This document shows, one piece after another, positions 7,705 to 19,795 of a DNA stretch of 64,000 nt (the stretch's first letter is position 1; each line of letters opens with the position of its first letter). A program made the position numbers and the translations under genes. The notes beneath the pieces were generated by a model. It did not search any database and was not told the DNA's origin. It worked only from the letters and a program-made list of their open reading frames with translations. The DNA lies in the NCBI RefSeq assembly GCF_902832845.1, contig NZ_CADFDB010000006.1, positions 1 through 64,000 of the forward strand, given 5' to 3'. This DNA is from Burkholderia metallica. Lineage in GTDB: Bacteria > Pseudomonadota > Gammaproteobacteria > Burkholderiales > Burkholderiaceae.

Positions 7705-8799
7705 ATGGCAGTTCCAAAATTCACCTTCATCGACCTCTTTGCCGGCATTGGTGGCATCAGAAGAGGATTTGAATATATCGGCGGAAAGTGTGTCTTTACC
7801 AGCGAGTGGGACAAATTTGCCCGTATTACCTACGCAGCCAACCATAACGAGACGGAAGCAGACATCGCAGGGGATATCTGGTCTGTTCCGCTTGACGTCA
7901 TTCCTGACCATGACGTCTTGGTGGGCGGGTTCCCTTGTCAGCCATTTTCGCTGGCTGGCGTTTCGAAGAAGAACGCGCTGGGTCGGACTCATGGATTCGC
8001 TTGTGACGCGCAAGGCACCTTATTTTTCCGTGTTGCTGAAATTCTGAAGGAAAAACGTCCAGCAGCCTTCATGCTGGAGAACGTGAAGAACCTCGTTTCC
8101 CACAACAAGGGACATACCTTCCGTGTCATTCAGCACGTGCTGGAAAAGGAACTTGGCTATCACATCAGTTGGAAGGTCATCGATGGCAAGCGATGGACGC
8201 CGCAGCATCGTGAGCGGATTTATATCGTGGGTTTTCGTGAGGATGTTGGGTTCGAATGGCCCGATGAGTCTGCATGGCCAGAACCGGGTTCTGTCAAGTT
8301 GGGTTCCATCTTGGAGCCGGAGGAAAAAGTCGACGCGAAATATATCCTCACCGACAAGCTTTGGAATTACCTGCAGGCCTATCGGGACAAGCATTCCAAG
8401 GCAGGTAATGGTTTTGGTTGTTCTGTTGTGACGCGCAACGAGACGACCCGGACCCTGTCGGCCCGCTATCATAAGGACGGCTCAGAGATTCTCGTGCATC
8501 GTGGCCCAGGCCTCAATCCACGTCGCCTTACCCCTCGTGAATGCGCACGACTCATGGGTTTTGAGGACAGCTTTGTGTTGCCTGTCTCCGACACTCAGTT
8601 GTATCGACAATTTGGCAATTCCGTGGTTGTACCCGCAGTCGAGGCGGTCGCCAGTGCCATGGAACCCTATCTGAGGCTGGCTCTCAAGATGAACGGGAAG
8701 GCCTCGGGTGTGGCAAAGACCCCCGAGAAGCCAGCGGCAATTCTGAAGGGTACCCCGAACCTGCCGTCGCGGCCCGTTAAAATTCCAGTAGTGGCTTAG
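7705..8799 (+). CDS. DNA (cytosine-5) methyltransferase, Dcm/EcoRII type
   Basis: A 364-residue m5C methyltransferase that should protect the host DNA. Motifs in order: [11 protein letters not shown] (8-17), IV PCQPFS with catalytic C78 (77-82), VI ENV (125-127), [14 protein letters not shown] (about 168-177), [16 protein letters not shown] and [10 protein letters not shown]. The target-recognition region between VIII and IX contains [33 protein letters not shown] and [18 protein letters not shown]. These are very close to E. coli Dcm and M.EcoRII, so the predicted product is C(m5C)WGG. The N-terminal extension of about 80 residues found in Dcm and M.EcoRII is missing; the protein begins directly at motif I. 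The Vsr gene follows at once, as in the E. coli dcm-vsr pair. Confidence 0.93.
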   Translation: MAVPKFTFIDLFAGIGGIRRGFEYIGGKCVFTSEWDKFARITYAANHNETEADIAGDIWSVPLDVIPDHDVLVGGFPCQPFSLAGVSKKNALGRTHGFACDAQGTLFFRVAEILKEKRPAAFMLENVKNLVSHNKGHTFRVIQHVLEKELGYHISWKVIDGKRWTPQHRERIYIVGFREDVGFEWPDESAWPEPGSVKLGSILEPEEKVDAKYILTDKLWNYLQAYRDKHSKAGNGFGCSVVTRNETTRTLSARYHKDGSEILVHRGPGLNPRRLTPRECARLMGFEDSFVLPVSDTQLYRQFGNSVVVPAVEAVASAMEPYLRLALKMNGKASGVAKTPEKPAAILKGTPNLPSRPVKIPVVA

Positions 8800-8808
8800 G
8801 TATTGGGT

Positions 8809-9255
8809 ATGACGGACATCACAGACGTGGCGACGCGTAGTCGGATGATGTCAGGTATTCGGGGTAAAAATACAAAACCCGAGCTGGTTGTCCGGAAGGC
8901 ATTGTACGAGCGGGGTCTTCGCTACCGACTGCATGTCCGCAGTCTGGCCGGCACCCCTGACCTCGTCTTCCCGCGCTACAAAGCAGTCGTATTCGTCCAT
9001 GGGTGCTTCTGGCATCGGCACAATTGTGCTCTATTCAAGATGCCATCATCTCGTCCAGAGTTCTGGAGGGAGAAACTGGACCGGAATCGGGAGAGGGACC
9101 GTGAACACATGACTAAGCTGCTGCAAGACGGTTGGAGGATTGCTGTCGTGTGGGAATGCTCCTTGCGAACAGCCATCAAGTCAAATGACGAGAGCTTTTT
9201 CAATCGACTTGCCGACTGGATAAAAGCCCAAGAGTTGACCTCAATTGAGCTTTAA
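8809..9255 (+). CDS. vsr: Very short patch repair endonuclease Vsr
   Basis: Vsr nicks beside T:G mismatches that arise when 5-methylcytosine in a CCWGG context deaminates. With the ATG at 8809 the 148-residue protein numbers exactly like E. coli Vsr: E25, D51 (GTPDLVF), H64 and H69 (HGCFWHRHNC) all fall at the same positions, so the active site is intact. A TTG six bases upstream (8803) is in frame but less likely. It lies 9 nt after the methylase stop. Its presence supports the predicted CCWGG methylation. In a defence locus it could alternatively serve as a nickase. Confidence 0.93.
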   Translation: MTDITDVATRSRMMSGIRGKNTKPELVVRKALYERGLRYRLHVRSLAGTPDLVFPRYKAVVFVHGCFWHRHNCALFKMPSSRPEFWREKLDRNRERDREHMTKLLQDGWRIAVVWECSLRTAIKSNDESFFNRLADWIKAQELTSIEL

Positions 9256-9406
9256 ATGCGCTAGGGTGAAACAACGCCGCTGACCGGCTCGGATCGTCAA
9301 CGTATCTTTTGATGCCCCACCGTGTGCCCGGCACCCTATCTTTGGAACAGCGTTAGTGCCCCGAAACCTGACGGAGGGGCTACGGCTCTTGCAGTTGCCA
9401 TCGCGC

Positions 9407-10147
9407 TCAGCTCATCGCGGCAATATGGGTCGCAAGCTTGTTTCGGAGGGCGAGCCGTTCCTTTCCGAAATGGAGCTCGCGATGACAGCGGGGGCATAGT
9501 GCGGCCGCATTGGCCATAGTGTCGTCGCCGTCTTCGCTCAATGGGGTCACATGGTGTACTTCCAAGTATGTGGCGCCGTCTTCTTTCTCGAACAACTCGC
9601 ATTTGCACCCCGGCATCTCGCACTTTCCCGCTGAGCGCAGTATCGCGCCTCGTACAACGTAGGGGTTTCGGGCGAAGTCATTTCGCCGTATCTCTTGCTT
9701 TTCTGGTTTCCCCTTTGCCTCTTTTGCGCGCTCGAGGACGGTCTTCTTGTCTGCGCGCGCCACTACCTCGGCTGTTATAGCTGTGACGGATTTTGGTGCG
9801 GCTTTGGTCTTAATTGCGAACAGTTGCGCCCCGACACTCCCAATGACAACTTCGTCACCTTGGTTGAGCCATGAACTGATGATTTCGTGGCCCATACGTG
9901 CTTCGGGAGCGCGATCTGCTGCGGACGAGCGCTCGGCATAGTAGTAGGACGACTTAATTGATTTGACGTTCGTGTCGAACAGTACGAGGATGACGAATTC
10001 CGGCGCTGGCCGCCCTTTAGCGGGCTCGATGCCAGATGATTCGATTGCCGCGCGCTGGTCCTTGTTTGGTACGTATGCGTTCTTTTTCTTGTCTGTTGCC
10101 GTAACCGTCTTTGTGCCGTAAGTATCAAAGATGCTGCCCCAATCCAT
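9407..10147 (-). CDS. HNH endonuclease, convergent to the methylase-vsr pair
   Basis: A 246-residue protein (248 if the ATG at 10153 is used; the ATG at 10147 has the better spacing to AAGGAG). The C-terminal quarter is an HNH nuclease: C-x4-C (CEMPGC), LEVHHVTPLSEDGDD and C-x2-C (CPRCHRELHF). The N-terminal 150 residues are unrecognised and are followed by a Lys/Glu-rich linker. It is transcribed toward vsr, with 151 bp between the stops. Its codon use is AT-richer like the operon, so it probably arrived with the island. It may be a second effector or a separate McrA-like restriction enzyme. Confidence 0.8.
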   Translation of the reverse strand: MDWGSIFDTYGTKTVTATDKKKNAYVPNKDQRAAIESSGIEPAKGRPAPEFVILVLFDTNVKSIKSSYYYAERSSAADRAPEARMGHEIISSWLNQGDEVVIGSVGAQLFAIKTKAAPKSVTAITAEVVARADKKTVLERAKEAKGKPEKQEIRRNDFARNPYVVRGAILRSAGKCEMPGCKCELFEKEDGATYLEVHHVTPLSEDGDDTMANAAALCPRCHRELHFGKERLALRNKLATHIAAMS

Positions 10148-10237
10148 TGCCATTCTCTCCTTGCTAACCTCAGCCTGTTGTTCTTAGGGTGCGCGCCTAC
10201 CGGCGTCGCCAACGGCGCCTCCTGCTCACCAAAGACA

Positions 10238-10260
10238 ACGCCCGGTGTCCCGGGCGTTTT
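10238..10260 (-). terminator. Hairpin downstream of gyrB
   Basis: The perfect 8-bp stem ACGCCCGG/CCGGGCGT (10238-10245 with 10250-10257) has a 4-nt loop. On the minus strand it lies about 100 nt after the gyrB stop with a moderate T-rich tail; on the plus strand it is followed by TTTT. It marks the boundary between the island and the core genes. Confidence 0.6.
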
Positions 10261-10357
10261 GATTCTCAGCGGCAGTCAGATTTTTCACCGACTGCGGAAG
10301 CAATTTTTCACTTGTCCAGCACAGTTTTCACTTTCTGTGACATCCGAAAATGCAGAT

Positions 10358-14132
<3,775 letters not shown>

Positions 14133-14249
14133 AGAGTTCCTTCGTTGAGTAACGGCCTGCAGCGCAGCAGCCTCGCAGCGCCCCGCCAGCCGGGCTCTTG
14201 GCCCGCCACCACCGGGGCGGTCAAACCAGTATTGTGCCTCAAAACCGAA

Positions 14250-14272
14250 CCGCCCCCCTTAAATTGGGGCGG
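14250..14272 (-). other. Hairpin between dnaA and dnaN
   Basis: CCGCCCC (14250-14256) pairs with GGGGCGG (14266-14272). On the minus strand a T-rich stretch (GGTTCGGTTTT) follows only after a few bases, so it may be a weak terminator or an mRNA stability element rather than a full terminator. Confidence 0.4.
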
Positions 14273-14300
14273 AGGCCGAATTATCAAGCGCGCCGCGCGC

Positions 14301-15872
14301 TCAGCCCTTCAGCGTCTGCTCCAGCACGTGCAGCTCGTGGTTGAGCTGCGCGTCCTTGCTGCGCTCGTCGGCGATCTTGCGCACCGCGTGCAGCACGGTG
14401 GTGTGATCGCGCCCGCCGAACAGCTCGCCGATTTCCGGCAGGCTCTTCTGCGTGAGTTCCTTCGCGAGATACATCGCGATCTGCCGCGGCCGCGCGATGT
14501 TCGCGGGACGCTTCTTCGAATACATGTCGGCGACCTTGATGTTGTAGAAGTCGGCGACGGTCTTCTGGATGTTCTCGACCGAAATCTGCCGGTTCTGCAC
14601 GGTCAGCAGGTCCTTCAGCGCTTCCTTGGTCAGCTCGATCGAGATCTCGCGGCCGTGGAACTTCGAATACGCGAGGATCTTGCGCAGCGCGCCTTCGAGC
14701 TCGCGCACGTTCGAGCGCAGGTGCTTCGCGACGAAGAACGCGACGTCTTCCGACAGGTTCACGCCTTCCGACTGCGCCTTGCGCATCAGGATCGCGACGC
14801 GCATTTCCAGCTCGGGCGGCTCGATCGCGACGGTGAGGCCCGAGTCGAAGCGCGAGATCAGCCGATCGTCGATGCCCGAGATTTCCTTCGGATACGTGTC
14901 GCTGGTGATGATCACCTGCGCCTTGTTCGCGACCAGCGCCTCGAACGCGTAGAAGAATTCCTCTTGCGTGCGCGACTTGCCGGAGAAGAACTGGATATCG
15001 TCGATCAGCAGCAGGTCGAGCGAGTGGTAGTAGCGCTTGAAGTCGTCGAACGCCTTGCGCTGGTACGCCTTCACCACGTCGGACACGTACTGCTCGGCGT
15101 GGATGTAGCGGATTCGCGCGCCGGCCTTGTCGAGCAGCAGCTGGTTGCCGATCGCGTGGATCAGGTGGGTCTTGCCGAGGCCGACGCCGCCGTACAGGAA
15201 CAGCGGGTTGTACGAGATGCCCGGGTTGTCCGCGACCTGGATCGCGGCGGCGCGCGCGAGCTGGTTCGCCTTGCCGGTCACGAAGTTGTCGAACGTGAGC
15301 ACCGGGTTCAGCTTCGAGCGTTCGTACATCGAATCGGCTTCGCCGCCGTTCGCGGGCGCCGCACCGGGGCCCGGCCGCCACGTGCGGCGGCCGGCGGCGG
15401 CTTCGTGCGCGGGCAGGCTCGGCAGGTCGATGTCGGCGTCGTCGGCGTTCAGGTGATGCGCGGCGGCTGCCGACGGCGTCATCGGCACGTCGGCCGGCGC
15501 GGCGGGCGCAGTCGCGGCATTCGCGGTCAGGTTCGCGGCGATCGCGGCCACCGTGGCGGCCGGGCCGCCCGGTTGCAGCGGCGCACGCGGCGCGCCTGCA
15601 CTCGGTGCGGCGCTGCGCATGCCAGCCTTCGGATCGAGGACGAACTGGACTTCGATCGGCGTGTTCCAGAATTCACGGGCCAGATCGGAGATCCGACCCG
15701 AAAACTGGCTCTTGACCCAGTCCAGCTTGAAACGGTTCGGCGCGGCGATGGACAGCGTGTTCGCCGACGCATCGAAGGCCACCGGGGCCAAGGGTTTGAT
15801 CCACGTCACGTACTGCTGGGGCGTCAGCTCGCGCTCCAGCAGTGCGGAACAGTGTTGCCAGAAATCGTTCAT
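14301..15872 (-). CDS. dnaA: Chromosomal replication initiator protein DnaA
   Basis: The AAA+ initiator of chromosome replication, 523 residues. Domain I begins [20 protein letters not shown], a conserved start that settles the start codon at 15872 although the frame is open further up. A long Ala/Pro-rich domain II linker (about residues 85-180) is typical for Burkholderia. Domain III has Walker [11 protein letters not shown] and Walker [10 protein letters not shown]. The C-terminal domain IV has the DnaA-box-binding helix [16 protein letters not shown] perfect DnaA box lies 203 bp upstream, consistent with autoregulation. Confidence 0.98.
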   Translation of the reverse strand: MNDFWQHCSALLERELTPQQYVTWIKPLAPVAFDASANTLSIAAPNRFKLDWVKSQFSGRISDLAREFWNTPIEVQFVLDPKAGMRSAAPSAGAPRAPLQPGGPAATVAAIAANLTANAATAPAAPADVPMTPSAAAAHHLNADDADIDLPSLPAHEAAAGRRTWRPGPGAAPANGGEADSMYERSKLNPVLTFDNFVTGKANQLARAAAIQVADNPGISYNPLFLYGGVGLGKTHLIHAIGNQLLLDKAGARIRYIHAEQYVSDVVKAYQRKAFDDFKRYYHSLDLLLIDDIQFFSGKSRTQEEFFYAFEALVANKAQVIITSDTYPKEISGIDDRLISRFDSGLTVAIEPPELEMRVAILMRKAQSEGVNLSEDVAFFVAKHLRSNVRELEGALRKILAYSKFHGREISIELTKEALKDLLTVQNRQISVENIQKTVADFYNIKVADMYSKKRPANIARPRQIAMYLAKELTQKSLPEIGELFGGRDHTTVLHAVRKIADERSKDAQLNHELHVLEQTLKG

Positions 15873-16074
15873 CAAGTAGCTGTCGTTTTTTGCATGCACA
15901 GCGCGGCTCGCCGGCGCCCTTGTCGCGGTCACGCAACAAGGCCCGAAGCGGTCGTGCGAGCGTGCCTCGGACGCCTGCGTCACAGTCGTGGAGAGGCAGG
16001 CGGGAGCCGAAGCGGCGTGCGGGATTCTTGGAGATAAGGCGAGATTCTAACGCCAAACGCGGCCACAGCGGGAC

Positions 16075-16083
16075 TTATCCACA
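16075..16083 (+). promoter_or_regulatory. DnaA box upstream of dnaA
   Basis: TTATCCACA is a perfect match to the strong DnaA-box consensus. It lies in the 420-bp dnaA-rpmH gap. I found no second perfect box there; TTATCTCCA at 16029-16037 (minus strand) is only a weak resemblance. A single box supports dnaA autoregulation but is not enough to call oriC. Confidence 0.65.
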
Positions 16084-16149
16084 GGCCGGAAGGGTGGGTC
16101 GCGGGGCCGGATCGGCGCGGGCCGGCACAGGCGCGTGACGCGTAAAGTA

Positions 16150-16178
16150 TTGACCGTCAAGAGAAAAACGGTTTAAAT
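16150..16178 (+). promoter_or_regulatory. Sigma-70-type promoter of the rpmH operon
   Basis: TTGACC (16150-16155) and TTAAAT (16173-16178) are separated by exactly 17 bp, 115 bp before rpmH. It should drive rpmH-rnpA-yidD-yidC. Confidence 0.7.
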
Positions 16179-16293
16179 AGCGGGTTCCGCGAAAACCAAT
16201 CCTGTATTCCCGGCGATTGCGTTCGCCCGAATGCCTCCGGTTAAGGGCACGCGGTCCCCTGAATTTCGACATTCTCGAACAAGTGAGAACATC

Positions 16294-16428
16294 ATGAAAC
16301 GTACTTACCAACCGTCCGTGACGCGCCGCAAGCGCACCCATGGCTTCCGTGTCCGCATGAAGACGGCAGGTGGCCGCAAGGTCATCAACGCTCGCCGCGC
16401 GAAGGGCCGCAAGCGCCTCGCCATCTAA
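16294..16428 (+). CDS. rpmH: 50S ribosomal protein L34
   Basis: A 44-residue, very basic ribosomal protein of the large subunit. The whole sequence is diagnostic: [18 protein letters not shown] at the start and GRKRLAI at the end. The start is the internal ATG at 16294, since the upstream extension of the frame is not conserved. It is the first gene of the rpmH-rnpA-yidD-yidC operon. Confidence 0.99.
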
Positions 16429-16434
16429 GGCAGG

Positions 16435-16905
16435 TTGCGCGCTGTGTCCGCCGTCCGCAGTGGTGCGGAAGGTGCCGTCGAGCCGGGTGCGAATCCGTCG
16501 CAGACGAAAGCCGCCTTCCCGAAAGCTGCGCGACTTCTGAAAACGGATGAATTTTCATCCGTTTTTCGTTTGCGCCCCTGGCGGCGCTCCGCGCACTTCG
16601 TGATTTACGGCAAGCCGACCGGTCAGCCTGCACGTCTGGGGCTCGTCATCGGCAAGAAGTATGCGCCGCGAGCGGTAACCCGTAATCTCGTGAAGCGGCT
16701 GGCGCGCGATGCGTTTCGCCTGCGCCGGGCCGAATTCGCCGGTTACGACCTGCTGCTGCGGCAGCACACGCGCTTCGACAAGAAAGCGCTGCCGAGCGCG
16801 GCTTCCGCCCCGCTCGCGGCGATGTGCGCGGCCGAGATCCGCGAACTGCTCGACAGGGCAGTCCGGGAAATCGCCCGCCGCGCGTCGAAGCCCGCGTCCG
16901 AGTGA
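16435..16905 (+). CDS. rnpA: Ribonuclease P protein component
   Basis: The protein subunit of RNase P, which binds the catalytic RNA and matures tRNA 5' ends. The 156-residue frame has the conserved [13 protein letters not shown] entry, the RNR-type motif [19 protein letters not shown] and basic character. It begins 6 nt after rpmH. The start is uncertain: TTG at 16435 and GTG at 16444 are in frame, while family similarity begins only near residue 28 (FPKAARLL). The first 25 residues may be non-conserved or partly untranslated. Confidence 0.93.
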   Translation: MRAVSAVRSGAEGAVEPGANPSQTKAAFPKAARLLKTDEFSSVFRLRPWRRSAHFVIYGKPTGQPARLGLVIGKKYAPRAVTRNLVKRLARDAFRLRRAEFAGYDLLLRQHTRFDKKALPSAASAPLAAMCAAEIRELLDRAVREIARRASKPASE

Positions 16906-16980
16906 CGCATCCGTGCCCGGCGCGGCGTTCGCGCCCGTCCGGCCGGTTTTGACGCGGCGTCGTACGGCGCCGCCCAAGGT

Positions 16981-17247
16981 ATGAAAACGGTATTGATCGC
17001 CTTGCTGCGCTTCTACAAGGTTGCCGTGAGCCCGATGCTCGGCAACCGTTGCCGTTTTTATCCTTCCTGTTCGGATTACGCGCGCGAGGCAATCCAGTAT
17101 CATGGCGCCGCGCGCGGCACGTATCTCGCCGTCAGGCGCGTGTGCCGATGCCATCCGTTTTCCGCGGGCGGCATCGACCTCGTCCCGCCGCCCAACTCCG
17201 ACACTCGCGCTCGCGGCGAAGCCGACGCGCGGTCCCATCGACTCTGA
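16981..17247 (+). CDS. yidD: Membrane protein insertion efficiency factor YidD
   Basis: A small 88-residue protein that assists YidC-dependent membrane insertion. The family core is complete: [31 protein letters not shown], then [18 protein letters not shown]. Three Cys/His-rich spots (CRFYPSC, CRCHP) are typical. It lies between rnpA and yidC as in most bacteria; its stop is 8 nt before the yidC start. Confidence 0.97.
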   Translation: MKTVLIALLRFYKVAVSPMLGNRCRFYPSCSDYAREAIQYHGAARGTYLAVRRVCRCHPFSAGGIDLVPPPNSDTRARGEADARSHRL

Positions 17248-17255
17248 GACAACGC

Positions 17256-18920
17256 ATGGATATCAAACGCACCGTCCTATGGGTGATCTTCTTCATGTCA
17301 GCTGTCATGCTGTACGACAACTGGCAGCGCTCCCATGGACGCCCGTCGATGTTCTTCCCGAGCGCCACGCAATCGGCCCCCGCGGCCGCTGCAGGCGGTG
17401 CATCGGGCACGGGCGCGACGACGACCGCAGGTGAAGTGCCTGCCGCCGCAGCCGGCGCCGCACCGTCGACGACGGCACCGGCCGCCCAGGCGCAGCTCGT
17501 GAAGTTCTCCACCGACGTGTACGACGGTGAAATCGACACGCGCGGCGGCACGCTCGCGAAGCTGACGCTGAAGAAGCAGGGCGACGGCAAGCAGCCCGAC
17601 CTGTACATCACGCTGTTCGACCACACGGCCGGCCACACGTATCTCGCGCGCTCGGGCCTGCTCGGCGGCGATTTCCCGAACCACAACGACGTCTACACGC
17701 AGCTGAACCCCGGCTCGACGTCGCTGACGGGTGACCAGAATGCGCTGAAGCTGTCGTTCGAATCGCCGGTGAAGGGCGGCGTGAAGGTCGTGAAGACCTA
17801 CACGTTCACGCGCGGCAGCTATGTGATCGGCGTCGACACCAAGATCGACAACGTCGGCACGACGCCTGTCACGCCGACGGTCTACATGGAACTCGTGCGC
17901 GACAACACGGCCGTCGAAACGCCGATGTTCTCGCACACGTTCCTCGGGCCGGCGGTCTATACCGACGCGAAGCACTTCCAGAAGATCAACTTCAGCGACC
18001 TCGACAAGAACAAGGCCGACTACGTGACCTCCGCCGACAACGGCTGGGTCGCGATGGTGCAGCACTACTTCGCGTCGGCGTGGATTCCGCAGCAGGGCGT
18101 GAAGCGCGACATCTACGCGGAGAAGATCGATCCGACGCTGTACCGCGTCGGCGTGAAGCAGCCGGTCGCCGCGATCGCGCCGGGCCAGTCGGCCGACGTG
18201 CAGGCGCGCCTGTTCGCCGGTCCGGAAGAAGAGCGCATGCTCGAAGGCATCGCGCCGGGCCTGGAGCTCGTGAAGGACTATGGCTGGGTGACGATCATCG
18301 CGAAGCCGCTGTTCTGGCTGCTCGAGAAGATCCACGGCTACATCGGCAACTGGGGCTGGTCGATCGTGCTGCTGACGATCCTGATCAAGGCCGTGTTCTT
18401 CCCGCTGTCGGCTGCGAGCTACAAGTCGATGGCGCGGATGAAGGAAATCACGCCGCGCATGCAGGCGCTGCGCGAACGCTTCAAGAGCGATCCGCAGAAG
18501 ATGAACGCCGCGCTGATGGAGCTGTACAAGACTGAGAAGGTCAATCCGTTCGGCGGCTGCCTGCCGGTCGTGATCCAGATCCCGGTGTTCATCTCACTGT
18601 ACTGGGTGCTGCTCGCATCGGTCGAAATGCGCGGCGCGCCGTGGGTGCTGTGGATTCACGACCTGTCGCAGCGCGATCCGTTCTTTATCCTGCCGGTGCT
18701 GATGGCCGTGTCGATGTACGTGCAGACGAGCCTGAACCCGACCCCGCCGGACCCGGTCCAGGCGAAGATGATGAAGTTCATGCCGATCGCGTTCTCGGTG
18801 ATGTTCTTCTTCTTCCCGGCCGGCCTCGTGCTGTACTACGTCGTGAACAACGTGCTGTCGATCGCACAGCAGTACTACATCACGCGCAAGCTCGGCGGGG
18901 CCAAGAAGAAACCGGCCTGA
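17256..18920 (+). CDS. yidC: Membrane protein insertase YidC
   Basis: The Oxa1/YidC-family insertase of the inner membrane, 554 residues. The start [19 protein letters not shown] is the N-terminal membrane segment. A Pro/Ala/Thr-rich linker and the large periplasmic domain (about residues 75-350) follow, then the conserved five-helix core with [42 protein letters not shown] and a lysine-rich tail. The start at 17256 was chosen because the open frame further upstream only overlaps yidD. A bidirectional terminator follows. Confidence 0.98.
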   Translation: MDIKRTVLWVIFFMSAVMLYDNWQRSHGRPSMFFPSATQSAPAAAAGGASGTGATTTAGEVPAAAAGAAPSTTAPAAQAQLVKFSTDVYDGEIDTRGGTLAKLTLKKQGDGKQPDLYITLFDHTAGHTYLARSGLLGGDFPNHNDVYTQLNPGSTSLTGDQNALKLSFESPVKGGVKVVKTYTFTRGSYVIGVDTKIDNVGTTPVTPTVYMELVRDNTAVETPMFSHTFLGPAVYTDAKHFQKINFSDLDKNKADYVTSADNGWVAMVQHYFASAWIPQQGVKRDIYAEKIDPTLYRVGVKQPVAAIAPGQSADVQARLFAGPEEERMLEGIAPGLELVKDYGWVTIIAKPLFWLLEKIHGYIGNWGWSIVLLTILIKAVFFPLSAASYKSMARMKEITPRMQALRERFKSDPQKMNAALMELYKTEKVNPFGGCLPVVIQIPVFISLYWVLLASVEMRGAPWVLWIHDLSQRDPFFILPVLMAVSMYVQTSLNPTPPDPVQAKMMKFMPIAFSVMFFFFPAGLVLYYVVNNVLSIAQQYYITRKLGGAKKKPA

Positions 18921-18962
18921 CGCCCGTTGCGCTCGCGGGCGGCTCGCCGCCCGCGACGCACG

Positions 18963-18998
18963 AAAAAAAGCCGCATGGTTCGCCCATGCGGCTTTTTG
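18963..18998. terminator. Bidirectional terminator between yidC and the XRE gene
   Basis: AGCCGCATGG (18969-18978) and CCATGCGGCT (18984-18993) form a perfect 10-bp stem, preceded by seven A and followed by TTTTT. It can stop transcription from yidC (+) and from the convergent regulator gene (-). Confidence 0.92.
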
Positions 18999-19028
18999 CT
19001 TTTTGCCTGCCGCGGTTGCGGTGCGGGT

Positions 19029-19460
19029 TCAGCCCTTCTTCGCGTCGCTCGCGTCGCCGTAGAACTCCTCGACCAGTTCCTGCACGAGATAACGATGATG
19101 CGGCGCCAGCGCTTCGATCTTCGACGCGAGTTCGATCGTCTCGGGTGTCGGCGGATAGCGTGCGTCGCGCGGCAGCGGTTGCGGCGTCGGGTGTTCGATC
19201 ACGCTCGGCGACGGGCCGTAATGCAACCAGTGAAGTTCGACGCGCAGCCATTCGGCGAGCGTTGCGAGTTTGTCCGATGTCGGAATCGTCCGCCCCGTCA
19301 GCCATTTATGCGCGGTTTGCGGCGAAACGGGCTGGGCTCCGCGGTGACGCAGATTGAATCGGTTCGCCAGCTCGGTCGCGCCGGTGACCTTCTCCGGGCT
19401 GCGCCGCAGGGCGAATTTCAGGCGTTCCGAGAACGCGGCTTTTTCTTCGGGTGTCGGCAT
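19029..19460 (-). CDS. XRE-like helix-turn-helix regulator
   Basis: A 143-residue protein with an N-terminal helix-turn-helix of the lambda-repressor/XRE kind: ATELANRFNLRHRGAQPVS followed by the recognition segment PQTAHKWLTGRTIPTSDKL (about residues 28-65), then LAEWLRVELHWLHYG. The rest (80-143) is Pro-rich then helical and may dimerise. No known target. The perfect inverted repeat GTTTA-GGA-TAAAC 42 bp before its start suggests that it controls itself. Convergent with yidC. Confidence 0.78.
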   Translation of the reverse strand: MPTPEEKAAFSERLKFALRRSPEKVTGATELANRFNLRHRGAQPVSPQTAHKWLTGRTIPTSDKLATLAEWLRVELHWLHYGPSPSVIEHPTPQPLPRDARYPPTPETIELASKIEALAPHHRYLVQELVEEFYGDASDAKKG

Positions 19461-19501
19461 GGGGGAGATTGTGCAATTCTACCGGCGCGTTTCAGACAAC
19501 C

Positions 19502-19514
19502 GTTTAGGATAAAC
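19502..19514. promoter_or_regulatory. Candidate operator of the XRE-like regulator
   Basis: GTTTA-GGA-TAAAC is a perfect inverted repeat of 5-bp arms with a 3-bp centre, in an AT-richer pocket upstream of the regulator. Two TTCAGAC repeats flank it (about 19493 and 19523). The rest of the 335-bp gap up to mnmE shows nothing I can name. Confidence 0.45.
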
Positions 19515-19795
19515 ATAGCTCGTTCAGACGAATCCCGGTCCTGATCAGGTTGGGAGTGGAATTGAGGGGCGTAGCGTTGGGCTGCTCCAGCAGCCATACT
19601 CGTCCGAAACGGGGGCTGCGAAATGACGCTCGACTGATGTCTGGCTTATCCCCGGCGGGATAAATTCGGGCGCGTCCGAATCCCGTGCGGCGGCCGGTGG
19701 CGCGTGTGCCGGCACGCTACAATGCCGGCGTTCCGATGCACGAACTGTTGCGCGGGCGCACCATATTCTCCGATCACCCGATTCATCCGATTCCC

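Noticed and set aside
2503-9255. Assignment of the defence operon to DISARM, BREX or Druantia
   Set aside because: DISARM needs DrmA/DrmB and a PLD protein, BREX needs PglZ and BrxC, Druantia needs DruE. None of these is present, and the SNF2, GHKL and EcoRII-N set does not match them.
16029-16037. Second DnaA box (TTATCTCCA on the minus strand)
   Set aside because: It departs from the TTATNCACA consensus at a core position, so I do not count it.
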